Positions 62,900-64,000 of a DNA stretch of 64,000 nucleotides are shown piece after piece. Under the pieces are notes generated by a model, which saw only the letters and a program-made list of their open reading frames with translations, ran no database searches and had not been told where the DNA came from. How positions within the stretch are numbered: position 1 is the first letter of the stretch; each line of letters begins with the position of its first letter. Source of the DNA: Acidobacteriota bacterium (GTDB lineage Bacteria; Acidobacteriota; Vicinamibacteria; Vicinamibacterales; Fen-181); NCBI GenBank assembly GCA_003170135.1, contig PMZR01000108.1:1-64000 (forward strand), read 5' to 3'. A program made the translations under genes and the position numbers.

Positions 62900-63469
62900 C
62901 TACACGCCCGTCATCCAGCTACGACGCTCCAAAAGCAGCGTGTCGCGCCAGACGCGGTCGCGCTGCGCGATGCGTTCGCGGCGTCCCACCAGGCGGAATC
63001 CGCATCGTTCGTGCAGGCGGATGCTGCCGATGTTCTCGGGAAAGATCACGGCCTGCAGCGTCCAGATCCCCGCGCGTTCGCTCACCCGGATGACTTCCTC
63101 GAGCAGCAGCCTCCCCACGCCCTGGCCGCGCGCTTCGCTGTCGATGTAGATGCTGACCTCGGCGACGCCGGAATAACACCGGCGCTTCGACACGGGACAC
63201 AGCGCGACCCACCCGATGATCTCGCCGCGCCGGAGCGCAGCCAGGCGGGGATGCGGAAGGTGGGCCTGGTCCCACTCGGTCCACTCCGGCGGCGTCGTCT
63301 CGAAGCTGGCCTGGCCGGTTGCGAGGCCGTCGAGATAGATGGCGCGCACGCGGTCCCAGTACTGCGGCTCGAGCGGGACGATGGAGGTGGCACCGGCGTC
63401 GCGTGTGAGGGAGCTCGGCTCCGACGCGACGCGAGAGGCCTCGTCCCTGACTCGGATCTCTTCGGCCAT
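62900..63469 (-). CDS. GNAT-family N-acetyltransferase (phosphinothricin-acetyltransferase-like)
   Basis: This 189-aa GNAT protein has the acetyl-CoA loop SEARGQGVGRLLLEEVI. RAIYLDGLATGQASFETTPP and ENIGSIRLHERCGFRLVG match the Pat/YwnH-like branch that acetylates phosphinothricin or methionine sulfoximine. The natural substrate may differ. The first 30 residues are extra and unconserved, so a later start is possible. The next gene upstream is the SGNH hydrolase, about 19 nt away on the same strand. Confidence 0.87.
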   Translation of the reverse strand: MAEEIRVRDEASRVASEPSSLTRDAGATSIVPLEPQYWDRVRAIYLDGLATGQASFETTPPEWTEWDQAHLPHPRLAALRRGEIIGWVALCPVSKRRCYSGVAEVSIYIDSEARGQGVGRLLLEEVIRVSERAGIWTLQAVIFPENIGSIRLHERCGFRLVGRRERIAQRDRVWRDTLLLERRSWMTGV

Positions 63470-63488
63470 AACGGCACCCTTCGAACGA

Positions 63489-64000
63489 CTACTTGATCTG
63501 CTGCCAGGCGGCCCATGCCGCGGTCTGCAGCGCCTGCGCGTCGGCAGGCGCCAGATCGACGAGCACCGCGGTCGTGTCCGAGCTCACAAGACCGGACGCG
63601 AGGGTCACCGGGTGGCCGGTGATCTTCGCCGGCAAGCCCACCGGGGTCGCGTGAAAGATCGTCGCGTAGAAGGTGCACGCGGCCAGGTACGTCCCCGCTG
63701 GCGAGGGATGCGAGCCGTCGGTGAAAAACAGTTCGATTGACGGATTCTGCTGGCGCACCTGGCTCCACGCGATGCCGACCGGCGCGACGAGCGCCTGGTT
63801 GTCCTTCGCCGCGCGCATGTAGGCGTCGGTCAATACCGACTGATCCTCCGGCGTCGCCTTGCGGGCCCACGTCAGGTAGAAGACCGGGCGCGCGCCGGTC
63901 TTGCCGATCTCGGCAGACCACTTGTCGGCCCAGGGCCGGAAGGCTTCATCGTCTTTCACCCGCGGCTTGCCGTCGACGACGACGTTCGTCGCGAGCGTGC
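63489..64000 (-). CDS. SGNH/GDSL-type hydrolase, 5' part beyond the window
   Basis: The C-terminal 170 or so residues of a larger protein continue past 64000. The block with FFTDGSHPSPAGTYLAACTF carries the catalytic Asp/His pair of SGNH hydrolases (DxxH). The nucleophile block lies outside the window. RPVFYLTWARK fits the preceding conserved strand. Such enzymes are esterases or acyl hydrolases, often exported. The partial state is due to the window edge, not to decay. Confidence 0.75.
   Translation of the reverse strand, partial: TLATNVVVDGKPRVKDDEAFRPWADKWSAEIGKTGARPVFYLTWARKATPEDQSVLTDAYMRAAKDNQALVAPVGIAWSQVRQQNPSIELFFTDGSHPSPAGTYLAACTFYATIFHATPVGLPAKITGHPVTLASGLVSSDTTAVLVDLAPADAQALQTAAWAAWQQIK

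Overview
The window is a high-GC bacterial chromosome segment that looks like an acidobacterium of the Vicinamibacteria type. This is inferred from very large Oar-like TonB-dependent receptors with carboxypeptidase-regulatory domains, remnants of MacB/FtsX-type permeases, GT-C/TPR fusion proteins and a large exopolysaccharide locus. No rRNA or tRNA gene was seen, and there is no marker that fixes the species.

Layout. 0.2-9.9 kb holds housekeeping and orphan genes: an alpha/beta hydrolase with a zinc-ribbon protein, a radical SAM/SPASM enzyme, bifunctional FtcD, a D-cysteine desulfhydrase-like PLP enzyme and a precorrin-2 dehydrogenase. 9.9-19.7 kb holds 6-phosphogluconate dehydrogenase, two tandem DsbA-fold lipoproteins (the second without the CxxC), an ABC permease remnant, a complete RND efflux operon (adaptor, pump, outer-membrane channel) and a zinc-ribbon protein. 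19.8-27.4 kb is a redox module: an NrfD-type membrane protein, a 4x[4Fe-4S] ferredoxin and a tetrahaem cytochrome, next to a CRP-like protein without a DNA-binding domain and a divergent two-component system. Its sensor kinase carries two CxxCH haem sites and its response regulator is a sigma-54 activator. 27.5-38.2 kb is a polysaccharide locus: flippase, four glycosyltransferases, a GDP-mannose 3,5-epimerase-like enzyme, a TolB-like protein, a nucleotidyltransferase and a CDP-alcohol phosphotransferase. 38.5-49.9 kb encodes three TonB-dependent receptors, two of them tandem paralogues with duplicated terminators. 50.6-58.4 kb carries two divergent GT-C/TPR membrane proteins. Between them sits an intact 3,482-bp IS1-like transposon (17-bp terminal inverted repeats, 8-bp target duplication) carrying a HigBA-like toxin-antitoxin pair, a DUF3467 protein, a small basic protein and a membrane protein. 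58.4-64 kb holds an 810-bp nested palindrome, a VOC protein, a CoxL-tail remnant, a wax-ester synthase/DGAT, a decayed permease, a GNAT acetyltransferase and a partial SGNH hydrolase.

The most unusual signal is not a gene. At least 14 intergenic sites carry short tandem arrays that share a 7-bp period, but each site has its own heptamer, and many arrays fold back as inverted repeats. Several reach into neighbouring genes and supply their C-terminal codons or stop codons, and two bracket a decayed permease gene. I know of no described element with exactly this behaviour, although heptameric short tandem repeats are known in cyanobacteria. The transposon with its toxin-antitoxin cargo and duplicated operators, the 810-bp palindrome and the haem-sensor redox module are the other main leads.
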